From positions 148,016-212,015 of the forward strand of contig NZ_PZJW01000002.1 of assembly GCF_003206615.1 (NCBI RefSeq): a DNA stretch of 64,000 nucleotides. Reading direction: 5' to 3'. This document shows, piece after piece, positions 52,814-62,191 of the stretch; the stretch's first letter is position 1; every line of letters starts with the position of its first letter. A program made the translations under genes and the position numbers. The notes beneath the pieces are model-generated. The model ran no database searches. It was given only the letters and a program-made list of their open reading frames with translations, and was not told where the DNA came from. The stretch is from Salinicola acroporae (GTDB lineage Bacteria > Pseudomonadota > Gammaproteobacteria > Pseudomonadales > Halomonadaceae).

Positions 52814-54028
52814 TCAGCAGCTCGCCGCGACCGGCTTGGCCGGGCCGGGGAAGAACAGTGGGCGCAGCCGCACCCCAAGCATGTTGCCGGCGAACGCGGC
52901 CACCAGCCACAGCCAGCCATGCAGGCTGCCCGAGGCGATACCGCTGAAGTAGGCCCCGATGTTGCAGCCGAAGGCGAGCCGGGCGCCATAGCCAAGCAGC
53001 AGCCCGCCAATCACGGCCGCCGCCACGGAACGTAGCGGAATGCGCAGGCTCGGTGCGAAACGCCCTGCCAGCGACGCCGCCAGCGCGGCTCCCAGGATGA
53101 CGCCGATGTTCATCACCGTGGTGATATCGCTGAAGATGCTGCTGTCGAGAGAAGCTGCGCGCCCGGGGTTCTGCCAATAGCCCCAGGCGGTGACATCGCC
53201 GCCCACGGCCTGGAACGCCTTGGCGCCCCACAGCGCGAAGGCCGAGGTGATTCCCCAGGGCCGCCCGGCCAGCGCCAGGGTCAGGTAGTTGAGCAGCGCC
53301 AGGCCGATCGCCCCGGCCAGAACCGGCCACGGTCCGGTCAGCCAGCGGCCCGGTCCCGGCGCCACCGATGAGGCCTGCTCCAGTTGTCCGTGACGACGCT
53401 TCTCCATGACGACCGTCACTGCGGCGATGCCCGCAAACAGCACCAGGCTGGCGGCGATACCCCCCCCGGTACCGAACAGATCGATCATCGAGGTCGGCTG
53501 GAACGCCGGCAGGCTCTGCCACCAGGCAAAGTGCGCCGTGCCGATCACCGAGCCGACGATGAAGAAGAGCAGCGTGATGACCATGCGAGCGTTGCCGCCC
53601 CCCACGGTGAACAGCGTCCCGGATGCGCAGCCGCCGCCCAGTTGCATGCCGATGCCGAACAGGAAAGCCCCGACGATGACGGAAACACCGATGGGCGAGA
53701 CAAAACCCTCGACCGGATGGCCCAACAGCGTCCCCGCCCCCAGCGCCGGGAAGAACAGCACCACCGCCAGCGCCAGCATCACCATCTGCGCGCGCAGGCC
53801 GCGGCCTCGGCGCTCGGTGATGAACACCCGCCACGCCGAAGTGAAGCCAAAAGAGGCGTGATAAAGCACGATGCCGAGACCACCACCGACCAGCATCAGC
53901 CAGCCCTGATTGCCACCGAAGGCGAGGCCGACGGCCAGCGCGCCCAGCACCAGCAGCAGTGCGGCTATCCACGCCTTGGGCGAAAGCCGGCCGATGCCGG
54001 GCGGTGCCGTTTTCGTCAAAGTCGTCAT
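52814..54028 (-). CDS. YeeE/YedE-family transporter (TsuA-type, thiosulfate/sulfur)
   Basis: An inner-membrane protein of 404 residues with about ten hydrophobic helices. Two conserved cysteine motifs, GGGCASGTLFTVGGG (about residue 125) and AFGCNIGAYFSGIASGS (about residue 355), are those used by TsuA to pass thiosulfate through the membrane. The ATG at 54028 has AAGGGG seven bases upstream; the frame goes eight codons further back. It stands alone: no TusA or rhodanese gene is adjacent. Thiosulfate uptake is therefore the likely, not proven, role. Confidence 0.88.
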   Translation of the reverse strand: MTTLTKTAPPGIGRLSPKAWIAALLLVLGALAVGLAFGGNQGWLMLVGGGLGIVLYHASFGFTSAWRVFITERRGRGLRAQMVMLALAVVLFFPALGAGTLLGHPVEGFVSPIGVSVIVGAFLFGIGMQLGGGCASGTLFTVGGGNARMVITLLFFIVGSVIGTAHFAWWQSLPAFQPTSMIDLFGTGGGIAASLVLFAGIAAVTVVMEKRRHGQLEQASSVAPGPGRWLTGPWPVLAGAIGLALLNYLTLALAGRPWGITSAFALWGAKAFQAVGGDVTAWGYWQNPGRAASLDSSIFSDITTVMNIGVILGAALAASLAGRFAPSLRIPLRSVAAAVIGGLLLGYGARLAFGCNIGAYFSGIASGSLHGWLWLVAAFAGNMLGVRLRPLFFPGPAKPVAASC

Positions 54029-54148
54029 AAAACAACCCCTTTCATAGACCAAAATCGAATGGACGATACTTTAGTCTTTTACTCAGGAATTCGAAAACGA
54101 CGAAATGGTCTTTGGATAGACGGTTTTGTTATAGATGAATCGACGAAA

Positions 54149-54169
54149 GCGTCGGGCGTCGGGCGTCGG
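54149..54169. repeat. Heptanucleotide tandem repeat GCGTCGG
   Basis: Three exact adjacent copies of GCGTCGG. Same unit length as the neighbouring CGTGGCT array but a different unit. Confidence 0.6.
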
Positions 54170-54297
54170 AAATCAGGGTAGGGTTCCGCTGGTGCCAATC
54201 GCCAGTGACACATGTCGCTGGCCATTGTCCTGGCTGGCTTCCCGAGCGCTCGGCGCCGGCTCGTGGCCGCCTTACCGCGCCCCGAAACTGACGCGGT

Positions 54298-54340
54298 CGT
54301 GGCTTCGTGGCTCGTGGCTCGTGGCTCGTGGCTCGTGGCT
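54298..54340. repeat. Heptanucleotide tandem repeat CGTGGCT
   Basis: Five exact adjacent copies of CGTGGCT (54306-54340) plus one more copy at 54298-54304 offset by a single T. The array ends 6 bp before the trpS stop. Copy number may vary between strains through slippage. Confidence 0.75.
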
Positions 54341-54346
54341 CAAAGC

Positions 54347-55360
54347 CTACTGGAACCGCCCCAGCCCTACCGCTACCCGCAGCCGTTCCATCAGGACATT
54401 GGCTTCGGCGCGGGCACGCTCGGCGCCGCGCTGCAGGACCTGCTCGATATGGCCGGGATCGTTGATCAGCGCTTCGTAGCGCTCGCGCGGTTCGCGCAGC
54501 TGCGCATCGAGGTACTCGAACACCTCGTTCTTGGCGTCGCCCCAGCCAATTCCCTCGGCGTAGCGGCGACGCATGTCGGCGCTCTCTTCCGCCGTGGCGA
54601 AGGCGCTGTAGATCTGGAACAGGGTGCAGGTTTCCGGGTCCTTCGGCTCGCCGGGCTCCAGCGAGTTGGTCTTGATCTTGCGCACCAGCTTCTGGAGCTT
54701 CTTGGCCGAGACGAATAGCGGGATGGTGTTGTCGTAGCTCTTGGACATCTTGCGCCCATCGAGCCCGCGCAGCACCTCGACCTTCTCGTCGACGATCGCC
54801 TCGGGCAGGGTGAAGTAGTCACCCTTGTAGATATGGTTGAAGCGCCCGGCCATGTCGCGGGCCATCTCGATATGCTGGATCTGGTCGCGCCCCACCGGCA
54901 CCTGGTGGGCGTTGAACATCAGGATATCGGCGGCCATCAGCACCGGATAGCCGAACAGCCCCATGGTGACACCCCGATCCGGGTCGGGAATACCACCCTC
55001 TTCGTTCTCCGCCACCGCCGCCTTGTAGGCGTGGGAGCGGTTCATCAGCCCCTTGGCGCAGACGCAGGAGAGCAGCCAGGCAAGCTCCGGGATCTCGTGG
55101 ATGTCGGACTGGCGATAGAAGATGGCGTTGTCGGTATCCAGCCCCAGCGCCAGCCAGGTGGCGGCGATCTCGAGCCGCGACTGCTGCACCCGCTGCGGGT
55201 CCTGCGCCTTGATCAACGCATGCAGGTCGGCGAGGAAATAGTAGGACTGGACGTCGGGATTCTGGCTCTCGGCGATGGCCGGCTTGATCGCGCCGACATA
55301 GTTGCCCAGATGCGGCGTACCCGTGGTGGTAATGCCGGTAAGAACGCGTCGCTGGCTCAT
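54347..55360 (-). CDS. trpS: Tryptophanyl-tRNA synthetase
   Basis: Charges tRNA-Trp. The 337-residue class I synthetase begins RRVLTGITTTGTPHLGNYVGAIKP, holding the HIGH-like PHLGN motif, and has GRKMSKSYDNTIPLF with KMSKS near residue 200. LFGYPVLMAADILMFNAHQVPVGRDQIQHIEMARD is the specificity region. The protein links in theme to the aromatic leader peptide of DAHP synthase, as charged tRNA-Trp is a likely signal there. Confidence 0.97.
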   Translation of the reverse strand: MSQRRVLTGITTTGTPHLGNYVGAIKPAIAESQNPDVQSYYFLADLHALIKAQDPQRVQQSRLEIAATWLALGLDTDNAIFYRQSDIHEIPELAWLLSCVCAKGLMNRSHAYKAAVAENEEGGIPDPDRGVTMGLFGYPVLMAADILMFNAHQVPVGRDQIQHIEMARDMAGRFNHIYKGDYFTLPEAIVDEKVEVLRGLDGRKMSKSYDNTIPLFVSAKKLQKLVRKIKTNSLEPGEPKDPETCTLFQIYSAFATAEESADMRRRYAEGIGWGDAKNEVFEYLDAQLREPRERYEALINDPGHIEQVLQRGAERARAEANVLMERLRVAVGLGRFQ

Positions 55361-55402
55361 GAACTCTTCGATCGATGGGAGAGTGGACGGGAAATGGCGA
55401 AT

Positions 55403-55424
55403 GGCGGCAGTTTACCTTGCCGCC
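55403..55424 (-). terminator. Weak hairpin after the NhaC-family gene
   Basis: GGCGGCA and TGCCGCC (7 bp) around an 8-base loop, between the antiporter stop and trpS. No T run; a weak candidate. Confidence 0.3.
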
Positions 55425-55482
55425 CGTGCCTTAGCGAACCCGCCTCGCCGTGCCCGCCATCAAGGCGCGGGCAGGCTAGGAC

Positions 55483-56901
55483 TCAACCGATATCGACCAG
55501 GGTCACGCCCACCAGCAGATAGATCGCCAGGGAGACCAGGGCCACCGCCAGCGCATAGGGAATTTGGGTGCGCACATGGTCCATGTGGTCGCAGGCGGAG
55601 CCGGTCGAGGCGAGCACCGTGGTGTCTGACAGCGGCGAGCAGTGGTCGCCGAACACCCCGCCGCCGGCCACCGCGGCGATGGTAGCGTAGACCAGCGGCG
55701 TCAGCGTGTCACCGGTAAACACGAAGGCGACCGGTACCGAAATCGGCATCATGATCGCGAAGGTGCCCCAGGAAGAGCCGGTCGCAAAGGCGATGATCGC
55801 CGCCAGCAGGAAGGTGATCGCGGGCAGCAACGTCGGTGACAGCCAGTCGCGGCTGATCTCGACGATGAAGGCGGCCGTCCCCATCTCCTTCGAAAGCTGG
55901 TTGAGCGAATAGGCCAGCGCCAGGATCAGGATTGCCGGCATCACCCCTTTCATGCCGGCGGTGGCGGTCTTCATGATGTCGTTGAGGGGAATGCCCTGCA
56001 GCCGCATGATCACCCCCAGCACCACCGCCGCGGCAAGGAACGCCTCCATCGTCTTGGCCGAGCCCATGAACGCGAAGGTGCTCACGGCGACGCCAATCAC
56101 GATCAGTACCGGTAGCACGAAGTTGAGAAACAGGTTGGTGCGCACGCCCTCGAACGGCTGCAGGTCGGTCAGCTCCTCGCCGAGCAGCGGGTCGGCACCG
56201 TCGCGGAACACCTTGCCCTCGTTCCGGGCACGGGCCTCGGCGCGCTTGAGCGGGCCGAACAGCGGCACCACGCCGACGATCACCAGCCCCACCACCAGCA
56301 CCGAGAGCCAGGCGTAGAGATTGAACGGCACCGCGTAGACGAACGCCTGCATGGCCTGCCCCGCGGTATCGATCGGGCCCATGCCGATCAAGAGCCCGGA
56401 GATGAATACCGCCCAGCCGGTGATCGGCACCAGCACGCTGACCGGCGCCGATGTGGAGTCGGCGATATAGGCCAGCTTCTCGCGCGAGACGCGGTAGCGG
56501 TCGGTGAGCCCGCGCAGGGTGGAACCGACGAACAGCGGGCTGAAATAGTCGCTGAAGAACACGAACATGCCCATGAACCAGCCCACCAGTTGGACCCGCA
56601 CCCGCGACAGCGCGCGCGCCTCGACCCAGGCGGTGAAGTTGCGGATCGCCCCGGTGCGCTGGAAGAAGGCGATCACGGTACCGATGAAAAGCTCCAGCAG
56701 CAGGATCCAGGAGAAATCCGTGGTCCCCAATGACGTCTTGAGCAGATTGGGAAAGCCGAACAGCCCCCGCCCCATGACCGTGACGCCGACGACGCAGGCC
56801 ACGGCGAGGGAGAAGATCGTGTTACGCGTCGCGAACGCCAAGACGATGGCAAGACAAGCCGGCAACAGTGACAGCATGCCGTAGTGCACCTGTGGGTCCA
56901 T
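55483..56901 (-). CDS. NhaC-family Na+/H+ antiporter
   Basis: An inner-membrane antiporter of the NhaC superfamily, 472 residues and about eleven helices. Conserved parts include FVFFSDYFSPLFVGSTLRGL, FATGSSWGTFAIMMPISVPVAF and GGGVFGDHCSPLSDTTVLAST. Members exchange sodium for protons or carry organic anions or amines with sodium. It lies 84 bp after the FAD oxidoreductase gene on the same strand, so it may import the substrate of that enzyme rather than just manage sodium. A hydrophilic loop near residue 230 is charged. Substrate unknown. Confidence 0.88.
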   Translation of the reverse strand: MDPQVHYGMLSLLPACLAIVLAFATRNTIFSLAVACVVGVTVMGRGLFGFPNLLKTSLGTTDFSWILLLELFIGTVIAFFQRTGAIRNFTAWVEARALSRVRVQLVGWFMGMFVFFSDYFSPLFVGSTLRGLTDRYRVSREKLAYIADSTSAPVSVLVPITGWAVFISGLLIGMGPIDTAGQAMQAFVYAVPFNLYAWLSVLVVGLVIVGVVPLFGPLKRAEARARNEGKVFRDGADPLLGEELTDLQPFEGVRTNLFLNFVLPVLIVIGVAVSTFAFMGSAKTMEAFLAAAVVLGVIMRLQGIPLNDIMKTATAGMKGVMPAILILALAYSLNQLSKEMGTAAFIVEISRDWLSPTLLPAITFLLAAIIAFATGSSWGTFAIMMPISVPVAFVFTGDTLTPLVYATIAAVAGGGVFGDHCSPLSDTTVLASTGSACDHMDHVRTQIPYALAVALVSLAIYLLVGVTLVDIG

Positions 56902-56985
56902 GATGACTCCTTGATTGTTGTGCGTTGTGGGTCTCGATGACGCTTCGGTAGTAATGGACTTTCAATCGAAAGCGGCCAAGCGCGC

Positions 56986-58284
56986 TCAGGCCTCGTCACG
57001 CCCCTTGCGCTGTTCGTGGAAGCGAATGGCGTCGAAGGCCAACTTGCGAATGGGATCGGGCGGCATCCAGCTCGGCGTGCCGAAGAGGCCGGGAATATCG
57101 ACTCCCCGCCTTTTCAGCGCGAGCTCCGCCAAGGCCTCGCCCAGCAAGGTGCCCTTGACGATGCCGCCGCCGTTGCATCCCGCCGACACGAACAGGTTCT
57201 CCGCCACTTCCCCCCACAGCGGGGCACCGTTGTAGGTCAGGCCGGTGGTGCCGCCCCAGACCCGCTCGAATTCAATGCCCGCCAGTTCCGGATAGCGTGC
57301 GACCAGGCTCGACTTGAGTCCGGCGGCGACGGCCGCGTTGTCCCTCTCCCGCTCGTAGCTGTACTGGGCGCGGATCATCAAGCGGCCATCCGCCGTGGTG
57401 CGTAACGTGCACCCCAGCCGGTGGCTTGGCAGTAGCCCCCAGGGCCCGGCTCCGATGGCAGCCGTCAGCCCCGGCGAGAGCGACGCGGTCAGCGCGGCGT
57501 AGGTGTAGATGGCGGTAAGGCGTGAGGCATCGGCGCCCAGAGGACGTGCGAAGGCGTTGTTGGCGAGCACCACCTGCCGGGCCCGCAGCGACCCTTTCGG
57601 GGTGCTGACCCGCCACGCCCGATTGTCCCGTTGCACGGCCAGTGCCGGGCTTCGTTCATGACACGCCACCGCCTCCGGCAGCGCGGCGACCAATCCGCGG
57701 ATCAGCGCCGCCGGCTGAACGAGATAGCAGTCGGGCGAAAAGATTCCTTCGGCGTAGTAGCGGGTGCCCAGCGCGGCGTCGAGCTGCTCGCGCTCGAGGC
57801 GCTGGTGAGACAACCCCGCGGCCTCCAGAAAACCCCGATACCGGGCCAGCGCACGTCGCCCCTCGTCACCCCGGGCGGCCCGATAGGTACCGGTGCGCTG
57901 GAGCTGGCAGTCGATGGCGTGCTCGTCGACCTGCGCCTTGAGCGTTGCCATCGCTCGACGACTCAGCGCATTGAGTGTCGACATTCGTGCCAGTTGATCC
58001 GCGGACGCATCGTTGGCCAACGCGATTTCCAGCATGAATCCGGAGTTGCGCCCCGGACTGCCCTCCCCGGCCGCCTCGGCATCGATCATCACGATGCGAC
58101 GGTCCGGCGCCAGACGATGATAGGTCCGCGCCACGGCGACGCCGGTGTAGCCCGCGCCCACGATCACCAGATCCGCGACCTGATCCCCCTGGAGCTCGGG
58201 TCGCGAGCTCGGGGCGGGCAGCAGCGCCTGCCAGCCGCAGGGGCGAAGATGGGACGGTTGAACCGCTTTCGACATGATCGTCAT
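56986..58284 (-). CDS. FAD-dependent amine/amino-acid oxidoreductase (DAO family, PuuB-like)
   Basis: A DadA/PuuB-type flavoprotein of 432 residues. The FAD motif is VIVGAGYTGVAVARTY near residue 38, followed by DAEAAGEGSPGRNSGFM, typical of gamma-glutamylputrescine oxidase relatives, and the C-terminal GGTTGLTYNGAPLWG and VSAGCNGGGIVKGTLLGEALAEL. It would oxidise an amine or secondary amino acid. The ATG at 58284 overlaps the IclR stop as ATGA; an ATG three codons on is an alternative. Operon with the IclR regulator and the NhaC-type carrier; the three probably form a catabolic unit. Confidence 0.88.
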   Translation of the reverse strand: MTIMSKAVQPSHLRPCGWQALLPAPSSRPELQGDQVADLVIVGAGYTGVAVARTYHRLAPDRRIVMIDAEAAGEGSPGRNSGFMLEIALANDASADQLARMSTLNALSRRAMATLKAQVDEHAIDCQLQRTGTYRAARGDEGRRALARYRGFLEAAGLSHQRLEREQLDAALGTRYYAEGIFSPDCYLVQPAALIRGLVAALPEAVACHERSPALAVQRDNRAWRVSTPKGSLRARQVVLANNAFARPLGADASRLTAIYTYAALTASLSPGLTAAIGAGPWGLLPSHRLGCTLRTTADGRLMIRAQYSYERERDNAAVAAGLKSSLVARYPELAGIEFERVWGGTTGLTYNGAPLWGEVAENLFVSAGCNGGGIVKGTLLGEALAELALKRRGVDIPGLFGTPSWMPPDPIRKLAFDAIRFHEQRKGRDEA

Positions 58285-59078
58285 TCCGTCTGCAATAAAC
58301 CGTGGGCCTGCGACACCAGGCTCTCGGCCTGCTCCGCCATCATCGCCAGCACTTCCTGGCGATGAGCCGGCGTCATCCGCGACTTGAGCATCGAGCAACT
58401 GAAGGCGCCGAGACAGCGTCCGCTGTGGTCGAGAATGGGAATCGCCAGGCCCGTGAATTCCGGCAGGCTAGACCCCTCGACGCCGCGGGCGTGGCCCGCC
58501 TGATGGAAACGCGCGATCTCACGCTCGACGGCGTCGACGCTGATCTCGTAGCGGTCTTGCAGTAGCTCGCGGTTGGCCGCGAGGATCCATTCACGTTCCC
58601 GGCTCTCGAGCGAGGCCAGCAGCGCGATCGAAGCCTGCCCCACGCCCAGCGGCACGCGACCGCCGATCGAGGCCACGAAACTGCCTACCGGATAGGCGCC
58701 GTTCTGGACTTCGAGGCAGACCGCGTGGCGGCCGTCGTGGGCAAACAGGTAAAAGCTGTCGCCAAGTCGCTGCGCCAGTTCGAGCAATCTGGGGCGAGCC
58801 AGATCGCGAAGACTGCCGCCATTGCCCGCTTCGGCACCGAGTACCAGCAGCTCGTAACCCAGCAGATAGCGATGACGCAGCGGTGAGGAGCGCAGGAACC
58901 CCTCCTCGCGCAACCCCTTGAGCAGCCGGTAGATGGTGGGGCGGCTCAGTTCGGTGGCATCGAGATAATCGTCGATGCCAGCGCCGCGGGCGCCGCACGC
59001 CGCGGTCGCCCGCAGCAGCGCCATCACATGGCGCAGGGTGGAAGGTGTCTGGGAGGATTCACGCGAAGTTGATGGCAC
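58281..59078 (-). CDS. IclR-family transcriptional regulator
   Basis: A 265-residue regulator with a winged helix-turn-helix (about 15-75, LSRPTIYRLLKGLREEGFLR) and an IclR effector domain (about 80-260, with PLGVGQASIALLA and GLAIPILDHSGRCLGAFSCSM). IclR proteins bind small acids or aromatics and often control the neighbouring catabolic genes. It is the first gene of a probable operon with the FAD oxidoreductase (ATGA overlap) and antiporter, so it likely controls itself and them. Effector unknown. Confidence 0.93.
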   Translation of the reverse strand: MPSTSRESSQTPSTLRHVMALLRATAACGARGAGIDDYLDATELSRPTIYRLLKGLREEGFLRSSPLRHRYLLGYELLVLGAEAGNGGSLRDLARPRLLELAQRLGDSFYLFAHDGRHAVCLEVQNGAYPVGSFVASIGGRVPLGVGQASIALLASLESREREWILAANRELLQDRYEISVDAVEREIARFHQAGHARGVEGSSLPEFTGLAIPILDHSGRCLGAFSCSMLKSRMTPAHRQEVLAMMAEQAESLVSQAHGLLQTE

Positions 59079-59204
59079 GTCGACGACTCGAAACCGGGAT
59101 CTCTGCCGAGCATACCGAGACGTGTTGTCGAGTTCGTCTCACATAGCGAGATTCTTACCCACTGCATGTCAGCCAAGGCCGCACGACGACAGCCTGAAAC
59201 CGAA

Positions 59205-59231
59205 AGCGGCGCCGACAATGTCGGCGCCGCT
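59205..59231 (-). terminator. Terminator after ald
   Basis: An 11-bp perfect stem (AGCGGCGCCGA and complement) with a 5-base loop, 49 bp past the ald stop; on the minus strand it is followed by TTTCGGTTTC. Confidence 0.75.
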
Positions 59232-59279
59232 GATTGGTCGATCTCGCCTGCTGGCCCCCGCCCCGGAGGGTGCTCGACC

Positions 59280-60398
59280 TCAGCCCTGCAGAATCTGCTC
59301 GGTTGCAACCACTTCCAGCCCGAACGCTTCGCCAACGGCGGTGTAGGTCACCTGGCCGGCATGAACGTTGAGGCCGGCGCGGAAATGCGCATCATCGGCC
59401 AGGGCCTGCTTCCAGCCCTTGTCGGCCAGCGCGATCACGAACGGCAACGTGGCGTTGGTCAACGCCTGGGTCGAGGTGCGCGCTACCGCGCCGGGCATGT
59501 TGGCGACACAGTAGTGCACGATCCCGTCTACCATGTAACTGGGCTCGGCATGGGTCGTCGGCTTGCTGGTCTCGAAGCAGCCGCCCTGATCGATCGCCAC
59601 GTCCACCAGCACGCTGCCCGGCTTCATCTCGCCGAGCATTGCTCGGGTGATCAGCTTGGGGGCGGCCGCGCCGGGGACCAGCACGGCGCCAATGATCATG
59701 TCGGACTCGCGCACCGCGGCCTCCAGCGTCTCGGTAGTCGAATAGACTGTGCGAATCCGGCCCTGGTAACGATGGTCGAGCACTTCCAGCCGGGGCAGGG
59801 ACTTGTCGAGGATGGTCACCTCGGCACCCAGCCCCAGCGCCATGCGCGCGGCATTCTCGCCGACCACGCCGCCGCCGATCACCGTGACCTTGGCCGGCGC
59901 CACGCCGGGCACGCCCGGCAGCAGTATGCCAGCACCGCCCTGGGCCTTCTCCAGGCTATGGGCTCCCGCCTGGACGGCCATGCGGCCGGCGACGCGACTC
60001 ATCGGCGCCAACAGCGGCAACCCACCGAGATCGTCGGTGACGGTCTCATAGGCGATGCAGGTGGCGCCGCTGTCGATCAGGCCGCGGGTAAGCGTCTCCT
60101 CTGCGGCCAGGTGCAGGTAAGTGAACAGCGTCTGCTCCGGGCGCAGCCGGGCGACCTCTTCCGCCTGCGGCTCCTTGACCTTGAGGATCAACTCCGCGCT
60201 CGCCCATAGCGCATCGACATCGGCCACGATGTCGGCGCCGGCCTCGCGATAGGCGTCGTCCGGATAGCCGGATCCAATCCCCGCCTCCGCCTGGACCCGG
60301 ACCCGATGGCCTCGCGCCACCAGTTCACGCACGCCGCCCGGGGTCAGGGCGACGCGATATTCATGGTTCTTGATTTCCTTGGGGACGCCGATATGCAT
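59280..60398 (-). CDS. ald: Alanine dehydrogenase
   Basis: Oxidatively deaminates L-alanine to pyruvate and ammonia with NAD+. The 372-residue protein begins [20 protein letters not shown] and has [20 protein letters not shown] (catalytic His), the NAD motif [36 protein letters not shown] and [10 protein letters not shown]. It is a single gene with its own terminator and an AT-rich upstream region that may bind an Lrp-type regulator. It could serve carbon use or internal ammonia balance. Confidence 0.97.
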   Translation of the reverse strand: MHIGVPKEIKNHEYRVALTPGGVRELVARGHRVRVQAEAGIGSGYPDDAYREAGADIVADVDALWASAELILKVKEPQAEEVARLRPEQTLFTYLHLAAEETLTRGLIDSGATCIAYETVTDDLGGLPLLAPMSRVAGRMAVQAGAHSLEKAQGGAGILLPGVPGVAPAKVTVIGGGVVGENAARMALGLGAEVTILDKSLPRLEVLDHRYQGRIRTVYSTTETLEAAVRESDMIIGAVLVPGAAAPKLITRAMLGEMKPGSVLVDVAIDQGGCFETSKPTTHAEPSYMVDGIVHYCVANMPGAVARTSTQALTNATLPFVIALADKGWKQALADDAHFRAGLNVHAGQVTYTAVGEAFGLEVVATEQILQG

Positions 60399-60745
60399 GG
60401 TCGTTGCCTCGATCTCTGGTTGTCATTGAAGGATCGCAGGGATTACAGCACAACAGCGATAAGGACGGGATAGCGCGCCAGAAAAGACGCAAATTCACTA
60501 AAATAGGGATTCTGGCAAAAAATATTCTTGAAAAAAGCGTCATGAAAAGTTGATCAAACCAATCAGCACTAACACCTCCTGCCATCGTCGCGCCGACGTG
60601 AGTTCACGCTGCGTCGCCACCGGGCCTGGCCCGACAGGTACTGGATCATTACACCGCGCTGGCCAATTGGCGGTGGCGAACGCCCGCCAATACGCGGCAT
60701 GCTGGAGACCGATACCCACGACAATGCCAACGGGATCCTCTCACC
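60399..60745. other. Divergent 347-bp control region, ald / amidase
   Basis: Gene-free and AT-rich near 60440-60560, unlike the GC-rich surroundings. It must hold the ald promoter (minus) and the amidase promoter (plus). AAGAATATTTTTT (minus strand, 60517-60529) matches the first part of the Lrp consensus. No regulator gene lies beside it. Confidence 0.55.
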
Positions 60746-62137
60746 ATGAACCTCCTCGATGCATCCGCGACGACCCTGCTGACCGGTTTTCGCGACGGTC
60801 GCTTTTCGCCCGCCGACTACGTCGCAGAGCTCATTCCCCACATTCGGGCCTGGGAGCCTCACATCAACGCGCTCTATGCCTACGACGAGGCGACGCTGAC
60901 GACCGAGGCCGCCGAAGCCACCCGACGCTGGCGTAACGGTGCGCCTCTGGGCCCCCTCGATGGTATTCCGGTCACGATCAAGGAGTTGATCGCCACCCGC
61001 GGCGTGCCGGTTCCGCAGGGAACCGTGGTCACCGAACTGACGCCGGCCCGCGACGATGCCCCGCCATCGGCACGGCTGAGGGAAGACCGAGCCCTGATCT
61101 TCGCCAAGACGACCTGCCCCGATTTCGGCATGATGTCCTCCGGCGTCTCGACCTTTCACGGGCTGACCCGCAATCCCTGGAAGCTCGACGCCAATCCGGG
61201 CGGCTCCAGTTCCGGCGCCGGCGCGGCGGCCGCCGCCGGCCTCGGACCGCTGCATGTCGGCACCGACATTGGTGGCTCGGTGCGCCTTCCGGCCGCGTGG
61301 TGCGGTCTGGTCGGGTTCAAGCCCACGTTGGGGCGCATTCCCATCGACCCCTGCTATACCGGGCGTTGTGCCGGACCGATGACCCGCACGGTCGAGGACG
61401 CCGCGCTGATGATGCACACGCTCTCCCGCACCGATCGCCGCGATCCGACCCGCCTGCCGCCATCCCGGATCGACTGGATGGACCTCTCGCTCGAGCTGTC
61501 GGGCCTCCGGCTTGGCGTGATGCTCGACGCCGGCTGCGGCATGGCCGTCGATCCTCAGCTCCTGGCGGCCGTGGAAGCCGCCGCGGCGGGGTTCGAGCGC
61601 GCCGGGGCCACGCTGGTGCCGGTAGCACCGGTGATGACCCGCGAGATGCTCGACGGCCTCGACAATTTCTGGCGCGCGCGACAGTGGAAGTCGCTGGCGG
61701 CCTTGAGCGCGTCGCAGCGCACCCGGATCTTCCCCATGATCACCCAATGGGCGGCACGCGGCGCCGAGTTGAGCGCGGTCGATGTCGTCCACGGCTTCGA
61801 GCAGACCTTTGCCATGCGCCGTGCCACGGAGGCCGCGTTCGACGATGTCGACGCCATACTCTCCCCGACGACGCCGGTCTACAGCTTCCCCGCCGAGCAC
61901 GGCCACCCCTCCAACGACCCGGAGCATCCGTTCGAGCACCTGGGCTTCACGCTGCCCTGGAACATGGGCGAGCAGCCGGCCTTGTCCATCAACGGCGGTT
62001 TCGGTCGCGACGGCCTGCCGCTCGGCATTCAACTGGTCGCGCCAAGGTTCGAGGATCATCGGGTGCTGCAGCTCGCCCGGCTCTTCGAACAGTGGCGGGG
62101 GCCGATTCGCGACTGGCCGACACCACCACGAAGCTGA
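60746..62137 (+). CDS. Amidase-signature-family hydrolase
   Basis: A 463-residue amidase-signature enzyme that hydrolyses a carboxamide. The catalytic Ser-cisSer-Lys triad is visible: Lys in DGIPVTIKELIATRG (about residue 79), cis-Ser in PGGSSSGAGAAAAAG and the nucleophile Ser in HVGTDIGGSVRLPAAWCGLVGFKPT. No GatB or GatC gene is near and the C terminus differs from GatA, so a catabolic amidase is more likely than the tRNA amidotransferase. The following small membrane protein and symporter probably bring in its substrate. Substrate unknown. Confidence 0.92.
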   Translation: MNLLDASATTLLTGFRDGRFSPADYVAELIPHIRAWEPHINALYAYDEATLTTEAAEATRRWRNGAPLGPLDGIPVTIKELIATRGVPVPQGTVVTELTPARDDAPPSARLREDRALIFAKTTCPDFGMMSSGVSTFHGLTRNPWKLDANPGGSSSGAGAAAAAGLGPLHVGTDIGGSVRLPAAWCGLVGFKPTLGRIPIDPCYTGRCAGPMTRTVEDAALMMHTLSRTDRRDPTRLPPSRIDWMDLSLELSGLRLGVMLDAGCGMAVDPQLLAAVEAAAAGFERAGATLVPVAPVMTREMLDGLDNFWRARQWKSLAALSASQRTRIFPMITQWAARGAELSAVDVVHGFEQTFAMRRATEAAFDDVDAILSPTTPVYSFPAEHGHPSNDPEHPFEHLGFTLPWNMGEQPALSINGGFGRDGLPLGIQLVAPRFEDHRVLQLARLFEQWRGPIRDWPTPPRS

Positions 62138-62191
62138 ACCGGGGGCTTGGGCACGGTATCCTCGCCAACCACAAGATGCTGGAGTCATCTC

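Larger units (their letters stand above)
54029..54346. other. Gene-free 318 bp with heptamer repeats
   Basis: Between two minus-strand genes. The first 90 bp are AT-rich and must hold the promoter of the YeeE-like gene. The rest carries two heptanucleotide tandem arrays (54149 and 54306). No gene or clear terminator was found. Confidence 0.6.

Noticed and set aside
52791..54035. A 414-codon minus-strand frame overlapping the YeeE/YedE gene in another frame
   Set aside because: Arg/Gly/Ala-rich with no membrane pattern; the overlapping frame has ten helices and the conserved cysteines.
60746..62137. The amidase as GatA of the Asp/Glu-tRNA amidotransferase
   Set aside because: No gatB or gatC neighbours and the C-terminal part differs; a catabolic amidase fits better.
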